A stretch of DNA of 64,000 nucleotides from Acinetobacter nosocomialis NIPH 2119 (lineage in GTDB: Bacteria > Pseudomonadota > Gammaproteobacteria > Pseudomonadales > Moraxellaceae): contig NZ_KB849239.1 in NCBI RefSeq assembly GCF_000368085.1, forward strand, positions 254,544 through 318,543. Direction: 5' to 3'. Numbering within the stretch: position 1 is the first letter of the stretch; the number at the start of each line of letters is the position of its first letter. A program made the position numbers and the translations under genes. Shown here one piece after another: positions 11,593-21,395 of this stretch. Below the pieces are notes generated by a model. It saw nothing but the letters and a program-made list of their open reading frames with translations, ran no database searches and was not told where the DNA came from.

Positions 11593-11964
11593 TTAATCTT
11601 TGTAATTTACCACTTCTTGACAAAGTTCGTGTTGCTCACGGTGGTCCATTTCTTTTGCCGCTTGGCGAGCTTCACTTAAAAGTGTCTTGTATTCTGCATC
11701 ATTTTGTAGGGCAGAAAAGGTAATTGACTTATTGGAATAACCACCAAGGTACATTGCAATAATCTTTTTAGTATTCGTTTCAAGATTTTTATTTGCGCCA
11801 ACAAAACTAGGGCAAATTTCTTGTAAAACTTGAGTAGATGCAATGTCATCTTTAATTAAGCTATCAGCTTCTTGTGTCGAGATACCCTCATCAGCAAAAA
11901 CCGTTTGCGTACACAATGTGATACTGATCCCCAATACTTGAAAAAAAGGAGCGAAAGTTTTCAT
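11593..11964 (-). CDS. Small exported protein of unknown function (paralogue 2)
   Basis: A 123-residue protein with a signal peptide (cleavage near VFAD, residue 25). Its mature domain shares the frame of the neighbouring gene product: QVLQEICPSFVG, a Tyr/Leu-rich middle, LLSEARQAAKEM, and HELCQEVVNYKD at the end. Both cysteines are kept, suggesting a disulfide in the periplasm. No catalytic motif is visible and I cannot assign a function. The 147 bases between the two genes hold no clear terminator, so co-transcription is possible. Confidence 0.7.
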   Translation of the reverse strand: MKTFAPFFQVLGISITLCTQTVFADEGISTQEADSLIKDDIASTQVLQEICPSFVGANKNLETNTKKIIAMYLGGYSNKSITFSALQNDAEYKTLLSEARQAAKEMDHREQHELCQEVVNYKD

Positions 11965-12066
11965 TTTTTCACAATTTTATAATGCTATGGAGGCATAAAT
12001 ATATATAATTCAACAAATAATTCAATTGAGAAAACCTTCGGGTTTATTTGTCGAGAAAGATTTTTT

Positions 12067-12837
12067 GTGAATATTCTAATTGCGAATGATGACGGTGTAT
12101 TTGCACCAGGTATACAGGCTTTAGCTGAAGCGTTAAAACCATTAGGCCGTGTTGTAGTAGTTGCTCCAGAAAGTGAAAGAAGTGGATTTTCGAGCGCGTT
12201 AACATTAGATCGTCCTTTACGTCCTATTCAAATTGCTGAAGATGTATGGGCTGTAAATGGAACGCCAGCCGATTGCGTCTATTTATCTATGAATGGATTG
12301 TTTGATTTCGAATTTGACTTGGTAGTTAGTGGAATCAACAGTGGTGCAAACTTAGGTGATGATGTTCTGTATTCGGGAACAGTCGGCGCTGCATTTGAAG
12401 GACGTTTAATGAAACAGCCTGCAATTGCGGTTTCTTTAGCGGGTTCTGATGTGCGTTCATACAACCATAAAGATGATTATGCGCAAGCAGCCAAATGGGT
12501 ACATGACTTTATTGCCAAAGGTTTACCTGCGCTACCACCTCGACATATTTTTAATATTAATATTCCGGATGTGCCACAGCTTAAAGGGACTCAAATTACC
12601 TATCAAGGACGCCGTGCTCAGTCTAAACCCATCACAAGTCATGTCGACCCAAGAGGAAGACAGGTTTACTGGATTGGTCTGGCAGGTGAAGCAGTTACGG
12701 ACCCGCAGCGTATTGCTAGCCAAATTCAATCTGACTTTTTTGCGGTTGCAAACGGTTTTGTAAGTGTGACCCCAATTCAGATGGATGCAACAAACTATGC
12801 GGTTTTAGAGGATTTACAGGCAAGCTTGGGTCAATAA
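12067..12837 (+). CDS. surE: 5'/3'-nucleotidase SurE
   Basis: A 256-residue phosphatase that dephosphorylates nucleoside 5'- and 3'-monophosphates in stationary phase. The SurE metal-site residues are present: Asp8 and Asp9 in [11 protein letters not shown], Ser39 in [12 protein letters not shown], and Asn91 in [13 protein letters not shown]. The start is GTG with GAGAAAG upstream. The gene is divergent from the small exported protein pair and is followed by nlpD, the order seen around rpoS in many gammaproteobacteria, although pcm is missing and rpoS is not found here. Confidence 0.96.
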   Translation: MNILIANDDGVFAPGIQALAEALKPLGRVVVVAPESERSGFSSALTLDRPLRPIQIAEDVWAVNGTPADCVYLSMNGLFDFEFDLVVSGINSGANLGDDVLYSGTVGAAFEGRLMKQPAIAVSLAGSDVRSYNHKDDYAQAAKWVHDFIAKGLPALPPRHIFNINIPDVPQLKGTQITYQGRRAQSKPITSHVDPRGRQVYWIGLAGEAVTDPQRIASQIQSDFFAVANGFVSVTPIQMDATNYAVLEDLQASLGQ

Positions 12838-12948
12838 TTTGGCCCGAATGTTATAACTTTGTGAATATAGAAAAAGAGGAACATGTTTCCTCTTACTTTT
12901 TTGATACTCTTAGCCGAAATGATTTGTAGCATTTAGTGAGGGAGATCG

Positions 12949-13788
12949 ATGCATTTAACTGGGCAACAAAGCAGATCGCATATTCAAAGAGACAATATAA
13001 TGAAAATTATGATGTTGTCTGTAGCTGTAGGTTTTACTGTTGCAATGGCAGGATGTGCTTCTAAACCACAAATTAATAATAGTTCTCGCTATTCAATGGC
13101 TCCTAACTATTACACCGTTCGTTCAGGTGATACTTTAAGTGGCATTGCAATGCGTTATGGTTTGGACTATCTCAGTATTGCAGAGATGAATGATATTGCT
13201 CCGCCATATCGTATTTATGTTAATCAATCATTACGATTGAAAAAATCTTCTTCACCAAAAACCGTGTCGACACAAGTCATGGCGCAACAAGAGCCGATTA
13301 AGCGCCAAACAATTGCATTACCGACAACCACAACTCCGCCAACAACAACGGTTACTACACCGCCGCCAAGAACAGTTGCACCAACAAACAATACTAGCGT
13401 AGGGGCTTCAATTCCAAGTTCAAGCTTGCGTTGGGTGAAACCAAATAATGGTCCGGTTATCCAAGGATTTAATTTGGCGAATAATGTCAAAGGAATTCGT
13501 TACGGTGGTAACCAAGGTGATCCTATTTATGCGGCAGCTGACGGTCAAGTTGTATACGCAGCCGATGGTTTAAAAGAATATGGTAATCTCGTTTTAATCA
13601 AACATATTGATGGCTATATCAGTGCGTATGCCCACAATAGCAAGATGATTGTGAAGAGTGGAGACAATGTAACCGCAGGCCAAAAGATTGCTGAAATGGG
13701 GTCTTCAGGGGCTTCTCGTGTCATGCTTGAGTTCCAAATTCGCCTTGACGGTAAACCAATCAATCCGGCAAATCTTTTACCAAATTAG
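12949..13788 (+). CDS. nlpD: NlpD-like lipoprotein with LysM and degenerate LytM domains
   Basis: A 279-residue envelope lipoprotein. The lipobox VAMAGC follows a hydrophobic stretch. A LysM peptidoglycan-binding domain is at about 54-98 (YYTVRSGDTLSGIAMRYG). A Thr/Pro-rich linker follows, then a LytM/M23 domain at about 165-277. The LytM site is incomplete: the metal-binding H-x3-D is replaced (KGIRYGG) and the H-x-H is MLE (RVMLEFQIR). It is therefore probably an activator of cell-division amidases, like E. coli NlpD, rather than an enzyme. The start at 12949 has GAGGGAG 5 bases upstream; ATG 13000 would give a shorter signal peptide but lacks a ribosome-binding site. Confidence 0.88.
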   Translation: MHLTGQQSRSHIQRDNIMKIMMLSVAVGFTVAMAGCASKPQINNSSRYSMAPNYYTVRSGDTLSGIAMRYGLDYLSIAEMNDIAPPYRIYVNQSLRLKKSSSPKTVSTQVMAQQEPIKRQTIALPTTTTPPTTTVTTPPPRTVAPTNNTSVGASIPSSSLRWVKPNNGPVIQGFNLANNVKGIRYGGNQGDPIYAAADGQVVYAADGLKEYGNLVLIKHIDGYISAYAHNSKMIVKSGDNVTAGQKIAEMGSSGASRVMLEFQIRLDGKPINPANLLPN

Positions 13789-13889
13789 CTAATGCAATAA
13801 ATATAGGTTTCCTCGTATAATGTAATTGGTTGCTTTCATTACAACAATAAGCATTTTTTATAAATTTAGAATTAGATTTGAGGAAACCT

Positions 13890-14819
13890 ATGTTAGATCA
13901 GCTTCGTGCGATGGGTGTTTTTGCTTGTGTGGTTGAAAAAAGTTCATTTAGTGGTGCGGCACGTGAATTAGGCATTACAACAAGTGCTGTCAGTCAGCAA
14001 ATACGTTCTCTTGAAAATGAAATGGATGTAATTTTATTACACCGTTCTACTCGAAAACTTAGTTTGACAGAGGCTGGACAGGCTTTTTTCTCAAGTTGCC
14101 AAGAAATGTTGGCAGCAGCAGAAAGAGGCAAAATCAGAATCAATGAACTGCGAGATGACTTGATTGGTGATTTGCGTATTGCAACAACCCCAGACTTAGC
14201 AGTTCAGCACATTATTCCTGCTTTATCTCATTGGATGTCTGCCCATCGCGGTTTATCTGTTCATTTTGAAGTGGGGCATCGTTATATCGACTTAATTGAA
14301 GAGCGAATTGATATTGCCGTACGTATGAGCTCTACGCCAGTAGAAGAGAGTAGTTCTGTAGTCCCTATGGCTTTTGTCGATCAGATTTTGGTAGCCTCTC
14401 CCAGCTATCTCAATCAATCAAGCCCGATTTTGCATCCAAACGATTTAAACAACCATGAGTTGCTTTCTATCAATGCAATGAACGAGTCACGTACTTTTAA
14501 CTTCCAGCATGCTAAAACAGGTGAGAAATTAAATATTGAGATGGTAAGCCGTTTACAAAGTAATAATTTGCAAGTTGCTAAAGCCTTATGTCAGCAAGGA
14601 CATGGTATTGCTAGAATTTTATATTTAGATGCTCAAAAAGAATTGAAGGCTGGTTCTTTAATTGAAATTCTTCCAGATTGGAAACTTCCAGCTTTCACTT
14701 TATATGCAGAGATCGCCAAACACGATCAACAGCCAATGAAGATTCAGCGTTGTGTTGAAGCGCTTAAACAGTATTTTAGTCAATTGGCTGGCGGAAGGGC
14801 CATGCAAATTGTTCGCTAA
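13890..14819 (+). CDS. LysR-family transcriptional regulator
   Basis: A 309-residue regulator with an N-terminal winged helix-turn-helix at about 5-62 (SFSGAARELGITTSAVSQQIRSLE is the recognition region, residues 20-45) and a periplasmic-binding-protein-like effector domain. It resembles the CrgA/DsdC-like LysR branch with a short effector domain. The start is the ATG at 13890, since GAGG lies 6 bases upstream; an in-frame TTG at 13878 lies within that ribosome-binding site region. No divergent target gene is adjacent, so the regulated genes are unknown. Confidence 0.9.
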   Translation: MLDQLRAMGVFACVVEKSSFSGAARELGITTSAVSQQIRSLENEMDVILLHRSTRKLSLTEAGQAFFSSCQEMLAAAERGKIRINELRDDLIGDLRIATTPDLAVQHIIPALSHWMSAHRGLSVHFEVGHRYIDLIEERIDIAVRMSSTPVEESSSVVPMAFVDQILVASPSYLNQSSPILHPNDLNNHELLSINAMNESRTFNFQHAKTGEKLNIEMVSRLQSNNLQVAKALCQQGHGIARILYLDAQKELKAGSLIEILPDWKLPAFTLYAEIAKHDQQPMKIQRCVEALKQYFSQLAGGRAMQIVR

Positions 14820-14834
14820 TTTTACCTTATTCAT

Positions 14835-14868
14835 AAAAAAGGGCTTGTGATTACAAGCCCTTTTTTTA
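14835..14868. terminator. Bidirectional terminator between the LysR gene and the Lon-like gene
   Basis: The repeat AAAAAAGGGCTTGT-GATT-ACAAGCCCTTTTTTT works in both directions for two convergent genes. Confidence 0.85.
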
Positions 14869-14875
14869 CTTAGTA

Positions 14876-17494
14876 CTATTTTTGCTTCAGAGTCGCAACT
14901 TCTTCTTGAGTCTCTTGTGGAAGATCATCAGCTGTGAGCTCTTCGTGCTTTTTGATTTTTTTCTTGTTTTTCTTTTTCTTCTTTGGTTCCTCTTCAATTT
15001 CTGCACCATCTTCGATGGCTTGCCAATATTCAAGTTGCTCCATTACAGCCGCATAAATAGAGTGCTTACTGTACTTGCCTTTTTTATCGAGTGTACCGAC
15101 TGGACGAGCCATTAAAATTTCAAGTGCCTGGTCAATCGTATCAATCGCATGAATATGGAACTGACCAACTTTTACTGCATCAATCACATCTTGACGTAAC
15201 ATCAAATGTTGCATGTTTTGACGTGGGATAATGACACCCTGTTTGCCAGTTAAACCTTGTAATTTACAAGCATCATAGAAGCCTTCAATTTTTGCATTTA
15301 CACCACCAATTGGTTGAACTTGGCCTAACTGATTCATAGAACCGGTAATTGCCCATGATTGATCAATTGGTATTTGACTAATTGCAGAAATTAATGCAGA
15401 AAGCTCGGCAACCGTTGCACTGTCACCGTCGACTTGCCCATAGCTTTGTTCAAATGCAAGCGCGGCAGAGAAGTGTAAAATCTGTTCACGGCCAAAGTGA
15501 GCTTTCAAGAAGCTAGACATGAGCAACACACCTTTGGCATGGAGTGAACCACCTAGTTCTACACTACGTTCAATATCAAGAATATCACCACCGCCTTGAT
15601 AAACTGAGGCAGTCAAACGTGAAGGTAAACCAAACTCAACATCTGCATAGTGAATAACGGAGAGGGCATTGATTTGGCCTAAACGGTGGCCTGAAGTTTC
15701 GATTAACTGAGTTCCACGCGACAGATCTTGCCAGTAAAGCTCTCTTAAATAGCCTAAGCGATATTGTCTATGTTGTAATGCAAGATTAATGTGTTGGTCA
15801 GTTACAATCTTTTCATTGGCTTTAAATGCATGATGATGTGCTTCACGAATGAGGTCACCCAAAGTTGAAGCATGTAATGATAGTGAGCTTTGGTCTTCCG
15901 CCTGACGGCTTGAGTCGGTAAGTAAAGCTGCTAAGGCACTACGATCAAATGGAAGTAGTTTATCTGCTTGTACATAGTCAGCAATTAGCTGCATGTAAGC
16001 TTGTTCATTTTCGTCATTACGCTGTAATGTATCGGTAAAATCTGCACGAATTTTAAATACACTACCAAGCTCTGGTTCTACTTCTAAGATTTCATAATAA
16101 ATCTCAGGTTCTGCCATAAGAACCACTTTAATATCAAGTGGAACTGCAGCAGGTTCTATCGAGATAGAGCCTGTTAACGTCAACATGTGTTCAAGAGAAG
16201 AAAGCTTGAGCTGGCCTGATTTTAAAGCACGCTTTAAACCCTGCCATGCATAAGGCTGTTCGAGTAATTGCTCGGCTTCAAGCATTAAAAAACCACCATT
16301 CGCTTGATGTAGAGCACCTGGGCGAATGAGAGTGAAATCTGTGGTAATTGTACCGTTGTGCGTAAGCTGTTCTACATGACCAAGCAAGTTGTAGTGGGTT
16401 GGAAAATCTTCAAAGATAACCGGTGCACCGCTGTTTGGTTTATTTGAAACAATTACATTTGCTTGATAACGTGCTGGTACACGATTGAACATAGCAGGAG
16501 CAAAGTCATCTTCTTCTTGCTCTAAAATGAGCTCAACATTGTCAATTACATCTTGTGCATATTGTTTTAAATAATCTTCAAGGCCTTTAACTTGACCATA
16601 CTTATTTAAAATTAAATCTATTCGTGGCATAACCACTTGAGTCGCGATGTCTCGATTTAAAACAGAGACTTTGTCTCGTGCATCGTCTTCTAAATCGCCT
16701 AAATGCAAACCAAGACGCTCAAGCTTTTTATCCATATAGCGAATATTCGCCGCGATTTCAGCACGCTGTTTACTATTTAAAGCATCAATTTCTGCTTGGG
16801 TCAGTTCTTGAACCTGATCATTTTTTACTTGGACAGGCACAAAACCATGCTTCTCATTTCGAGAAATTAATTTTAAATCGAGCTCTTCGCCTTCTTTTGT
16901 TAATTCAACAAGCGCTTCTTGCTGCTCATCTCCAGTTTCCTGACGAATTCGCTCAATACGGTTATGATAAGTCTCGGCGCTAAAACGGCGTTCAAGCTGT
17001 TTTAAAATAATTTGCCAAGTTTGATGAAGAGTATGTTGAAACTTGGTTCCTTGCCCAGCAGGGAAGCGTAGCGCAATTGGCTGACGCGCTTGCTTAAAGT
17101 TATAAACATATACCCAATCATCTGGAGTAGGCATTGTTTTCGCATGTTGTTGTAGTAAACGCTTAATCATGGTGCGTTTACCCAAACCTGCCGTTCCTAC
17201 TGCAAAAATGTTATAACCAGAGTAGGGTAAAGAAATGCCGGCTTCTACTGAAGCTTTGGCACGATCTTGTCCTAAAAAGTTATTAAGCGGTTTTATACGT
17301 TTTGTTGAGGCTGGAATATTTTCAAAATCTGGAATATGTGTAAGTTGTTCGGGTTTTAAGGCTGTTTTATCCAAAGTCATTTTTATATCAGGTTGCTCAA
17401 AAGCTGAAGGAAATGCATTTATTGTGACGTTTGTGGTGTTTGTTTTAGCGAGTGATAAAGTTGAAGTTGTCACTTGATCAAGTTTTTGTGTCAC
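14876..17494 (-). CDS. Lon-related ATP-dependent protease (AAA_32/Lon_C family)
   Basis: An 872-residue protein of the LonB/LonH-like group. The N-terminal part carries a P-loop GTAGLGKRT (about residues 98-106), followed by a long coiled-coil insert (about 165-320), an AAA core with LMLEAEQLL, and a Lon proteolytic domain at about 585-800. The catalytic Ser lies in DGDSATVAELSALISA and the Lys in GGVNAKIEGFYDAC, the Ser-Lys dyad of the family. The C-terminal tail is strongly Lys/Glu-rich. The start codon is GTG (17494). Members are cytoplasmic or membrane-associated proteases; the substrates of this branch are not known to me. Confidence 0.88.
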   Translation of the reverse strand: MTQKLDQVTTSTLSLAKTNTTNVTINAFPSAFEQPDIKMTLDKTALKPEQLTHIPDFENIPASTKRIKPLNNFLGQDRAKASVEAGISLPYSGYNIFAVGTAGLGKRTMIKRLLQQHAKTMPTPDDWVYVYNFKQARQPIALRFPAGQGTKFQHTLHQTWQIILKQLERRFSAETYHNRIERIRQETGDEQQEALVELTKEGEELDLKLISRNEKHGFVPVQVKNDQVQELTQAEIDALNSKQRAEIAANIRYMDKKLERLGLHLGDLEDDARDKVSVLNRDIATQVVMPRIDLILNKYGQVKGLEDYLKQYAQDVIDNVELILEQEEDDFAPAMFNRVPARYQANVIVSNKPNSGAPVIFEDFPTHYNLLGHVEQLTHNGTITTDFTLIRPGALHQANGGFLMLEAEQLLEQPYAWQGLKRALKSGQLKLSSLEHMLTLTGSISIEPAAVPLDIKVVLMAEPEIYYEILEVEPELGSVFKIRADFTDTLQRNDENEQAYMQLIADYVQADKLLPFDRSALAALLTDSSRQAEDQSSLSLHASTLGDLIREAHHHAFKANEKIVTDQHINLALQHRQYRLGYLRELYWQDLSRGTQLIETSGHRLGQINALSVIHYADVEFGLPSRLTASVYQGGGDILDIERSVELGGSLHAKGVLLMSSFLKAHFGREQILHFSAALAFEQSYGQVDGDSATVAELSALISAISQIPIDQSWAITGSMNQLGQVQPIGGVNAKIEGFYDACKLQGLTGKQGVIIPRQNMQHLMLRQDVIDAVKVGQFHIHAIDTIDQALEILMARPVGTLDKKGKYSKHSIYAAVMEQLEYWQAIEDGAEIEEEPKKKKKNKKKIKKHEELTADDLPQETQEEVATLKQK

Positions 17495-17660
17495 TGTTGA
17501 TATCCAGCAAAAGAAAACGAAGGTTGAAGATTAAAGGTATACAGGTTTAGCATAAAATATCAAGCAAACTTGCTGCTTTTATCACCAAAACAAAACTTGA
17601 TTGCAGAAAGAATCTTGAAAGCAATTGTAAGAAGCGATTGAATAGACGCATTTATAATTT

Positions 17661-19850
17661 ATGGAAAATAAAAAACGAATGACCACACAAACCTCTGGTT
17701 GGGTCTCGGCGTTTAAAGCATTTTTAGACCGTCGTGCATTAATTATGCTATTTCTGGGTTTTTCTGCCGGAATACCTATTTTACTAATTTTTTCTAGTCT
17801 TTCTTTATGGCTAGGTGAAGCGGGCATTGATAAAAGTGCAGTCACTTTTTTCAGTTGGGCAGCTTTGGGATATTCCTTTAAGTTTGTTTGGGCACCTCTC
17901 ATTGATGAATTGCCAGTACCGGTCTTGACCAAGGCTTTAGGTCGAAGACGTGCTTGGTTGCTTATTGCTCAGTGTTTAATTGTGCTTGCGATTTGCACCA
18001 TGGCTTTTGCCGACCCAGCTTTAGGCCATAGCTATTTGGTTCAAATGGCAGCCGGTGCAGTATTACTTGGCTTCTCGGCAGCAACGCAAGATATCGTAAT
18101 TGATGCTTATCGTATCGAATTAGCTGAAACTGAAATGCAGACGGTGTTGGCGTCGACTTATAATGCTGGCTACCGTATTGGTATGATTGTAGCTGGTGCT
18201 GGTGCATTATTTTTAGCAGCACATTTAGGAACAGCTAAAGGCAACTATATTTACGAGGCATGGAAAACGACCTATTTAACCATGGCAGCAGTCATGTTGG
18301 TCGGTATTGTTACAACCTTGCTTGTTCGTGAACCTAAGGTTAATCGCGTATATAAAAACTATAAAACTACTGATTATTACCGTCTGGTTTTAGTCTTCTT
18401 TATAGCGGTCATTTCGTTTGTCATAACTTATATTTACTCAGGTCAAATTACCGAGGCAATTTCCAAAGCTGGCAATATTCAAGATAGTGCAGCTTTATTT
18501 GGTTTAGAAGCTTTAAGATTCTTAACAGCAACAGGTTCTGCCATTTTAGTTGGTTATGTGCTAGTTAAGATGGGGGTGGTCAACCAGCAAATGGCAAAAG
18601 AAACTTGGATTGCTCCAATTCTGGATTTCTTTAAACGTTATGGTGTCAAACTCGCGTTAGTGCTTCTATTTTTGATTGGCTTTTTCCGTATTTCAGACAT
18701 CATTGCCGGTGTGATCTCAAATGTCTTTTATCAAGATCTAAACTTTAGCAAAGAACAAATTGCTGAAGCTGTAAAAGTTTATGGTGTGATCTTTAGCTTG
18801 GTTGGAGGCTTCTTAGGAGGCTTATTAGCACAGCGTATGAACATCATGAAACTGATGTTTGTGGGTGCTGTATTGGCAAGCTCTACTAACCTCATTTTCA
18901 TTGGTTTAGTGAAATCTGGCAAACCCCTTGATATGGTGGATGTTCAAGTGGGAGACAAACATTATAAAGCTCAGCCAGATGAAGTCGGTTATTGGAAGAT
19001 TAAAGTCCCGAGTTCCACTTTTGAAGGAACAAAACAAGTTGATGTAAAAGCTGGCTATGCTTTGCAAGGTCAACAAGCAGAGACCATAGTCCGAGTTCAA
19101 CCTTTAGTAACAACGCATGCTGAACATGTACCCCTACAGATTTTACCTTTGATGGGAAGTGACCAAATCACTGCTAAATCTTCTGAAGGCAGTGTGGTTG
19201 TTCGTGGTCAGTATTTTGGTAAAGCTTTATCGCCTAACCAAAAGATTGTGTTGAATCTTGATGGACAAAATTTTGATGCAAAAATGACAGATCAAAAAGG
19301 TGTATTTAACGCTGCAATTGATATGCAAAAATTACTGTCATCACCAAGCAAACAAATTACTGCGTCAGTTGTCGAAGGAAACCAAAAAGTATTATCAGTT
19401 TCCCATCATTATAACATTGCTTCAAATTCTGTATCCAAAGCTGAATTAGATGTAAATATTGACCCTCTACCATATATTGATACTCAGTCAGGTAAAGAGG
19501 TCGAGATTAGCGGTAAAGTCATTAAGCCTTATAGTTCGCTGTGGCTCTACTTTGCAATTGTTGTGGATAATATGGCTTCGGGCCTCGCGGGTGCAGCATT
19601 TATTGCATTCCTTTCGAGCCTAACCAGTGTGTCATTTACCGCTGTTCAATATGCGATCTTTAGTTCACTCATGACCCTTACACCAAAACTTTTAGGTGGA
19701 TATTCAGGTACCATAGTGAGTAATATTGGGTATCCAAACTTCTTTTTGATGACCACATTGATCGGGATTCCAATCTTAATTTTAGTGGTTTGGGTTGGAA
19801 AACTACTCAAAGATCATCAAACACATGAAACAGAAAAGGCAGGTGAATAA
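17661..19850 (+). CDS. ampG: AmpG-type muropeptide permease with a large soluble insertion
   Basis: A 729-residue MFS transporter. The first 410 residues match AmpG, which imports GlcNAc-anhydroMurNAc peptides for cell-wall recycling and AmpC induction: [37 protein letters not shown] and [18 protein letters not shown]. coli AmpG is 491 residues. Here about 205 residues (roughly 418-622) of beta-rich, soluble sequence interrupt the membrane part, followed by two or three more helices ([17 protein letters not shown] to the end). The insert resembles carboxypeptidase-regulatory or Ig-like folds but I cannot place it in a family. The start could be 17661 or ATG 17679. It ends 2 bases before gloA. 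Confidence 0.8.
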   Translation: MENKKRMTTQTSGWVSAFKAFLDRRALIMLFLGFSAGIPILLIFSSLSLWLGEAGIDKSAVTFFSWAALGYSFKFVWAPLIDELPVPVLTKALGRRRAWLLIAQCLIVLAICTMAFADPALGHSYLVQMAAGAVLLGFSAATQDIVIDAYRIELAETEMQTVLASTYNAGYRIGMIVAGAGALFLAAHLGTAKGNYIYEAWKTTYLTMAAVMLVGIVTTLLVREPKVNRVYKNYKTTDYYRLVLVFFIAVISFVITYIYSGQITEAISKAGNIQDSAALFGLEALRFLTATGSAILVGYVLVKMGVVNQQMAKETWIAPILDFFKRYGVKLALVLLFLIGFFRISDIIAGVISNVFYQDLNFSKEQIAEAVKVYGVIFSLVGGFLGGLLAQRMNIMKLMFVGAVLASSTNLIFIGLVKSGKPLDMVDVQVGDKHYKAQPDEVGYWKIKVPSSTFEGTKQVDVKAGYALQGQQAETIVRVQPLVTTHAEHVPLQILPLMGSDQITAKSSEGSVVVRGQYFGKALSPNQKIVLNLDGQNFDAKMTDQKGVFNAAIDMQKLLSSPSKQITASVVEGNQKVLSVSHHYNIASNSVSKAELDVNIDPLPYIDTQSGKEVEISGKVIKPYSSLWLYFAIVVDNMASGLAGAAFIAFLSSLTSVSFTAVQYAIFSSLMTLTPKLLGGYSGTIVSNIGYPNFFLMTTLIGIPILILVVWVGKLLKDHQTHETEKAGE

Positions 19851-19852
19851 AC

Positions 19853-20254
19853 ATGCGAATGCTTCATACAATGTTGCGAGTAGGCAATTTAGAACAATCT
19901 TTAAAGTTCTATACCGAAGTATTAGGGATGAAGTTACTTCGTAAGCGTGATTATGAAGAAGGTCGTTTTACACTAGCATTTGTTGGTTATGGCGATGAAG
20001 AAAATAATACCGTGCTTGAACTTACGCATAACTGGGATACATCAAGTTATGATTTAGGCAATGCCTATGGTCACATCGCAATTGGTGTCGAAGACGCTTA
20101 CAAAGCATGTGAAGAAATTAAAGCACGTGGTGGTAAAGTTGTGCGTGAAGCAGGCCCAATGAAGGGTGGTGTAACGGTGATTGCTTTTGTTGAAGATCCA
20201 GATGGCTACAAAATCGAACTCATTCAGCAAGATGCAAACGCTAGAAATAATTAA
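19853..20254 (+). CDS. gloA: Lactoylglutathione lyase (glyoxalase I)
   Basis: A 133-residue metalloenzyme that turns the hemithioacetal of methylglyoxal and glutathione into S-lactoylglutathione. The metal ligands His5, Glu56, His74 and Glu122 lie at the same positions as in the nickel-dependent E. coli enzyme. The gene starts 2 bases after ampG, so it is probably co-transcribed with it. Two hairpins follow. Confidence 0.96.
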   Translation: MRMLHTMLRVGNLEQSLKFYTEVLGMKLLRKRDYEEGRFTLAFVGYGDEENNTVLELTHNWDTSSYDLGNAYGHIAIGVEDAYKACEEIKARGGKVVREAGPMKGGVTVIAFVEDPDGYKIELIQQDANARNN

Positions 20255-20265
20255 GTAATTGACTT

Positions 20266-20309
20266 AGGCGCTTTAAGATTTAGGTCTTAAAAGCCTAGCT
20301 TTATTTTTA
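20266..20309 (+). terminator. Rho-independent terminator after gloA
   Basis: The imperfect stem AGGCGCTTTAAGA/TCTTAAAAGCCT with one bulge is followed by a T-rich run. It lies 12 bases past the gloA stop. Confidence 0.65.
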
Positions 20310-20311
20310 TA

Positions 20312-20366
20312 GCCCAGTATGATGAAGGCTTGACCAAATGGTCAATTTATCAACTGGGTTTTTATT
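20312..20366 (+). terminator. Second, nested hairpin and terminator before the SBF gene
   Basis: The outer stem CCCAGT/ACTGGG encloses an inner hairpin TTGACC-AAAT-GGTCAA and is followed by TTTTTATTT. It could be a second terminator or a leader structure for the following transporter gene. Confidence 0.5.
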
Positions 20367-20393
20367 TGACTAAAATAATCATAGGATGTGAAC

Positions 20394-21359
20394 ATGCTGA
20401 AGTTCTTGGCACTTGATCGATTTACAATTTTGTTAGTTGGTATGGTGCTACTAGCAACATTTTTTCCAGTCAGTGGTCAAGCTGCGCAGTATTTCAATAC
20501 ACTAACTACAGTCGCGATTGCAATTTTATTCTTCCTACATGGGGCTAAGTTGTCTCGTGAGGCAGTCATTGAAGGTATTTTGCATTGGAAAATGCATTTA
20601 CTGGTATTTGCAATTACGTTCTTTATTTTTCCTGCCCTTGGTTTATTGGCTAAACCTATTCTTTTACCTTTATTGGGACAGCAGCTCTATTGGGGCTTTC
20701 TGTTTATGTGTTTCTTACCTTCTACGGTTCAGTCTTCTATTGCTTTTACTTCAGTGGCAAAAGGGAATGTGGCAGGGGCGGTATGTAGTGCATCTTTCTC
20801 AAACTTGGTGGGTATGTTCATTACGCCAGTTTTAGTGAGTTTCTTTATTTTGGGACAAAGTCAGCACGGGTTTGATCCTACATCGTCCATTATAGAAATT
20901 ACGCTGTTGTTATTAGTTCCATTTGTTTTAGGGCAATTGCTTCGTCCTTATGTTTTTCCATATATGGCAAAAGTACCAAGTATTGTAAAAGCGTTCGATC
21001 AAGGCTCAATTTTGATGGTGGTGTATGGTGCATTTAGTGGGGCGGTGGTTGCTGGACTTTGGCATCAAGTAAACTGGAAAACCTTACTTCTTTTGGCGCT
21101 CGCTTGCTCTGTATTACTGACTATTATTATGTTACTTGCCCTGTATTTACCGCGTGCTTTTGGTTTTAGTCGTGCCGATCAGATTACTGTTTTCTTTTGC
21201 GGTTCAAAAAAGACCTTGGCAAGTGGTGTACCAATGGCACAAATCTTATTTATTGGTCAGCCTTTAGGAATGATTGTATTGCCAATTATGATATTTCACC
21301 AAATACAGTTAATGGTGTGTGGAGTAATCGCAAATTACTGGGCTAAATCCCAAGATTAA
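20394..21359 (+). CDS. Bile acid:sodium symporter family transporter (SBF-like, YfeH type)
   Basis: A 321-residue membrane protein with about ten hydrophobic helices. It has the SBF_like pattern of conserved blocks: FFLHGAKLSREAVIEG, FLPSTVQSSIAFTSVAKGN and FCGSKKTLASGVPMAQILF near the end. Members are sodium-coupled transporters of organic anions; the substrate here is unknown. I chose the ATG at 20394, with AGGA 7 bases upstream, over the GTG at 20388. Confidence 0.88.
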   Translation: MLKFLALDRFTILLVGMVLLATFFPVSGQAAQYFNTLTTVAIAILFFLHGAKLSREAVIEGILHWKMHLLVFAITFFIFPALGLLAKPILLPLLGQQLYWGFLFMCFLPSTVQSSIAFTSVAKGNVAGAVCSASFSNLVGMFITPVLVSFFILGQSQHGFDPTSSIIEITLLLLVPFVLGQLLRPYVFPYMAKVPSIVKAFDQGSILMVVYGAFSGAVVAGLWHQVNWKTLLLLALACSVLLTIIMLLALYLPRAFGFSRADQITVFFCGSKKTLASGVPMAQILFIGQPLGMIVLPIMIFHQIQLMVCGVIANYWAKSQD

Positions 21360-21383
21360 TTCGCAAAAAAAAATTATATGGCG

Positions 21384-21389
21384 TATAAT
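21384..21389 (+). promoter_or_regulatory. Probable -10 box of the rpmE promoter
   Basis: A perfect TATAAT lies 164 bases before the rpmE start. The matching -35 region (21361-21366) is weak. Transcription would start near 21396 and leave a leader of about 155 bases. Confidence 0.5.
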
Positions 21390-21395
21390 ACTGTC

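Noticed and set aside
12279..12729. Several long reading frames on both strands inside surE
   Set aside because: They lie in other frames of a well-conserved enzyme gene and have no family features or ribosome-binding sites.
13224..13490. A minus-strand frame of 88 codons inside nlpD
   Set aside because: It arises from the Thr/Pro-rich linker, whose complement lacks stop codons.
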